Assembly: GCF_030272615.1 (NCBI RefSeq)
Contig: NW_026729267.1
Coordinates: 64,001-120,824 of the forward strand
DNA from: Cryptomeria japonica
Taxonomy: Eukaryota; Streptophyta; Pinopsida; Cupressales; Cupressaceae
Reading direction: 5' to 3'
Length of the DNA stretch: 56,824 nucleotides
Shown: positions 55,701 to 56,824 of the stretch, one piece after another
Numbering within the stretch: position 1 is the stretch's first letter
Layout: the number at the start of each line of letters is the position of its first letter
The notes under the pieces: model-generated
Seen by the model: only the letters and a program-made list of their open reading frames with translations
What the model was told of the DNA's origin: nothing
Database searches by the model: none
Translations under genes and position numbers: made by a program

Positions 55701-56764
55701 CTAATTCTATACTTCTGTAGGATCAAATTTGTGAGCCAAAATTTAGACAATGTGGCTGGATGGATTATTTCCTAACTCTTGACGGGTTTGACAATGACAT
55801 TGCTTTAGAATTTTCTCCAAACTTCTCCTATGGTGAAGCAATGGTGAAAGGGTTGAAAGTAATTGCTATGAAGGAATGTATAGTAGAGGTCTTAGGACTA
55901 CCTATGGATGAAGAAAAATACCCTGAGTCCAAAGATGCTAGGTCTGTAAGAGCAGAATTCACTAGACCTCATGATCCTCCTCTTAAGGAGGACAAACAAG
56001 GGCCTCTGAGACTTTCTTTGCCAAGAAAATGGAAACAAGTAGCAGTGTACGTGATCAAATATCTTACCTGTGAGGGTAGACAATCCTTCCTCCATTCTAT
56101 TCATTTCAAATTGCTAAGCCATATGAGACATGGATGAAGGATGAATGTGCCAAATGTCTTGTACAATTTTCTCTCAGTCATGGTAGCTGAAACATAGAAA
56201 GGTAGGTCAAACTCTCTCTCTAATCATTGTTTGATCAAATTTATTCTAGAAAGGTCTTTACAAGATGTTTCCCAGATGACTTGGGATGAATTTGTGGCAA
56301 TAATTTTTTTTAAAGTAACTAATGTTAGAATTAGGGGTAAATATTCAAAATCAAGGGCTAGGGCAACTGAGGAAACTGTCAAAATAACTCGAGTAGCTTC
56401 AACATCTAGGGTTGCCTCTGCTATGGACCCTCCTGTAGAAGAACATTCATCTAGTGATATAAGTAAATCTTTAGCAGACCCAAATGTTAATGTTCAAACT
56501 AAAACTTCAAAGAAGAGTAGGGTTGTTGTTCAAAAGGAGAAAAGTAAAACAAAGAAAGATGAAGCAACAAGGGAAAGGACACAAAAACATAAAATAGAAA
56601 AGGAAAACATGAGCCCTAGGAAAAGGAAAAATGAAGAGGAAAAGACACTTGCTACCACTACTCAGGATGGAACATCTGTTAAATGACCTAAACATGCCAA
56701 ACCCTCCAAAACAGTTAAAAAGCTCACCACAAAGAATAAGCCATGGGCTCAGAGGGAAATCTAG
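55701..56764 (+). pseudogene. ORF B, plant transposon-protein-like N-terminus with basic tail
   Basis: One frame from about 55718 (first ATG 55760) to TAG 56762-56764, broken only by TGA 56135, TAG 56195 and TGA 56684. Start: FRQCGWMDYFLTLDGFDN, then ALEFSPNFSYGEAMVKGLKV and MKECIVEVLGLPMDEEKY. The order (G)W..F, then EF..NF, V.GLKV and LGLP....Y matches the N-terminal pattern of the domain called putative plant transposon protein, often carried by retrotransposons. A helical part (SFLHSIHFKLLSHMRHG) follows, then from about 56340 a Lys/Arg/Ser-rich tail (KKSRVVVQKEKSKTKKDE) likely to act as a nuclear-localising, disordered region. It may run past the window. Confidence 0.5.
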
Positions 56765-56824
56765 GAAGATTATACATAATGAGCCTAGCATAAAAAATCA
56801 AATTGACTCTTTAGGGTCTGAGCA

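Noticed and set aside
1-56824. tRNA, rRNA and bacterial-type operons
   Set aside because: No cloverleaf-like or rRNA sequence was recognised by eye, and nothing indicates a prokaryotic source. A covariance-model scan would be the decisive test.

Overview
The window looks like intergenic DNA of a large plant nuclear genome, most likely a gymnosperm (conifer-type). This is inferred from AT-rich sequence, old decayed LTR retrotransposons with long LTRs, and repeated nesting of elements. No intact cellular gene, rRNA, tRNA or CRISPR array was found. Almost every coding signal is a broken transposable-element protein.

Layout. 1-5155: LINE-type debris, with a 1.18 kb direct repeat (1-1177 and 3293-4473), a minus-strand ORF1 piece with a DUF4283-like domain and zinc knuckle (about 2165-3090), and a plus-strand piece that reaches the start of an endonuclease. 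5156-8161 and 21216-22054: a Ty1/copia element (LTR, initiator-Met-type primer site, gag, zinc knuckle, protease, pre-integrase) cut in two. 8162-21210: the Ty3/gypsy-family element that cut it ('Gypsy-1', target duplication AATGT). It lacks reverse transcriptase and integrase, and its LTR-end/primer-site/leader block is present three times. Its 3' LTR is interrupted by a 2.86 kb terminal-inverted-repeat element (17471-20325) rich in hairpins. 22055-23062: a truncated related LTR (Gypsy-2). 23063-about 27400: Gypsy-3, with a full LTR and a nearly intact gag.

28810-50382, minus strand: a long, decayed, non-pol open reading frame ('ORF A'), split by an 18.4 kb Ty3/gypsy element of Tat/Ogre-like type ('Gypsy-B', 29191-47584, minus strand, two 1465-bp LTRs, target duplication [A/G]TATC). 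Gypsy-B carries gag, protease, RT, RNase H and integrase, all decayed. Between integrase and its 3' LTR, on the opposite strand, it has a plant-mobile-domain (PMD) gene with its own TATA box and a recognisable phase-0 intron. 50895-51330: GAACC/GGTTC hairpin repeats. 51820-54872: remnants of another gypsy element (gag, a shared 300-bp module, an integrase tail). 55700-56764: a second non-pol ORF ('ORF B') with a plant-transposon-protein-like N-terminus and a basic tail.

How it fits together. Insertion order can be read from target duplications and restored reading frames. The LINE was interrupted by the copia element, the copia element by Gypsy-1, and the Gypsy-1 3' LTR by the TIR element. 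ORF A was interrupted by Gypsy-B. The gypsy families share a primer-binding site beginning TGGTGAAC and, where visible, a CX2HX4HX4C Gag knuckle, so they look like related lineages. The most unusual items are the intron-bearing antisense PMD gene with its paired AGCGCT-motif arrays, the triplicated LTR-end/primer-site/leader block, the hairpin-rich TIR element, and a copia fragment with four zinc knuckles downstream of the pre-integrase region.
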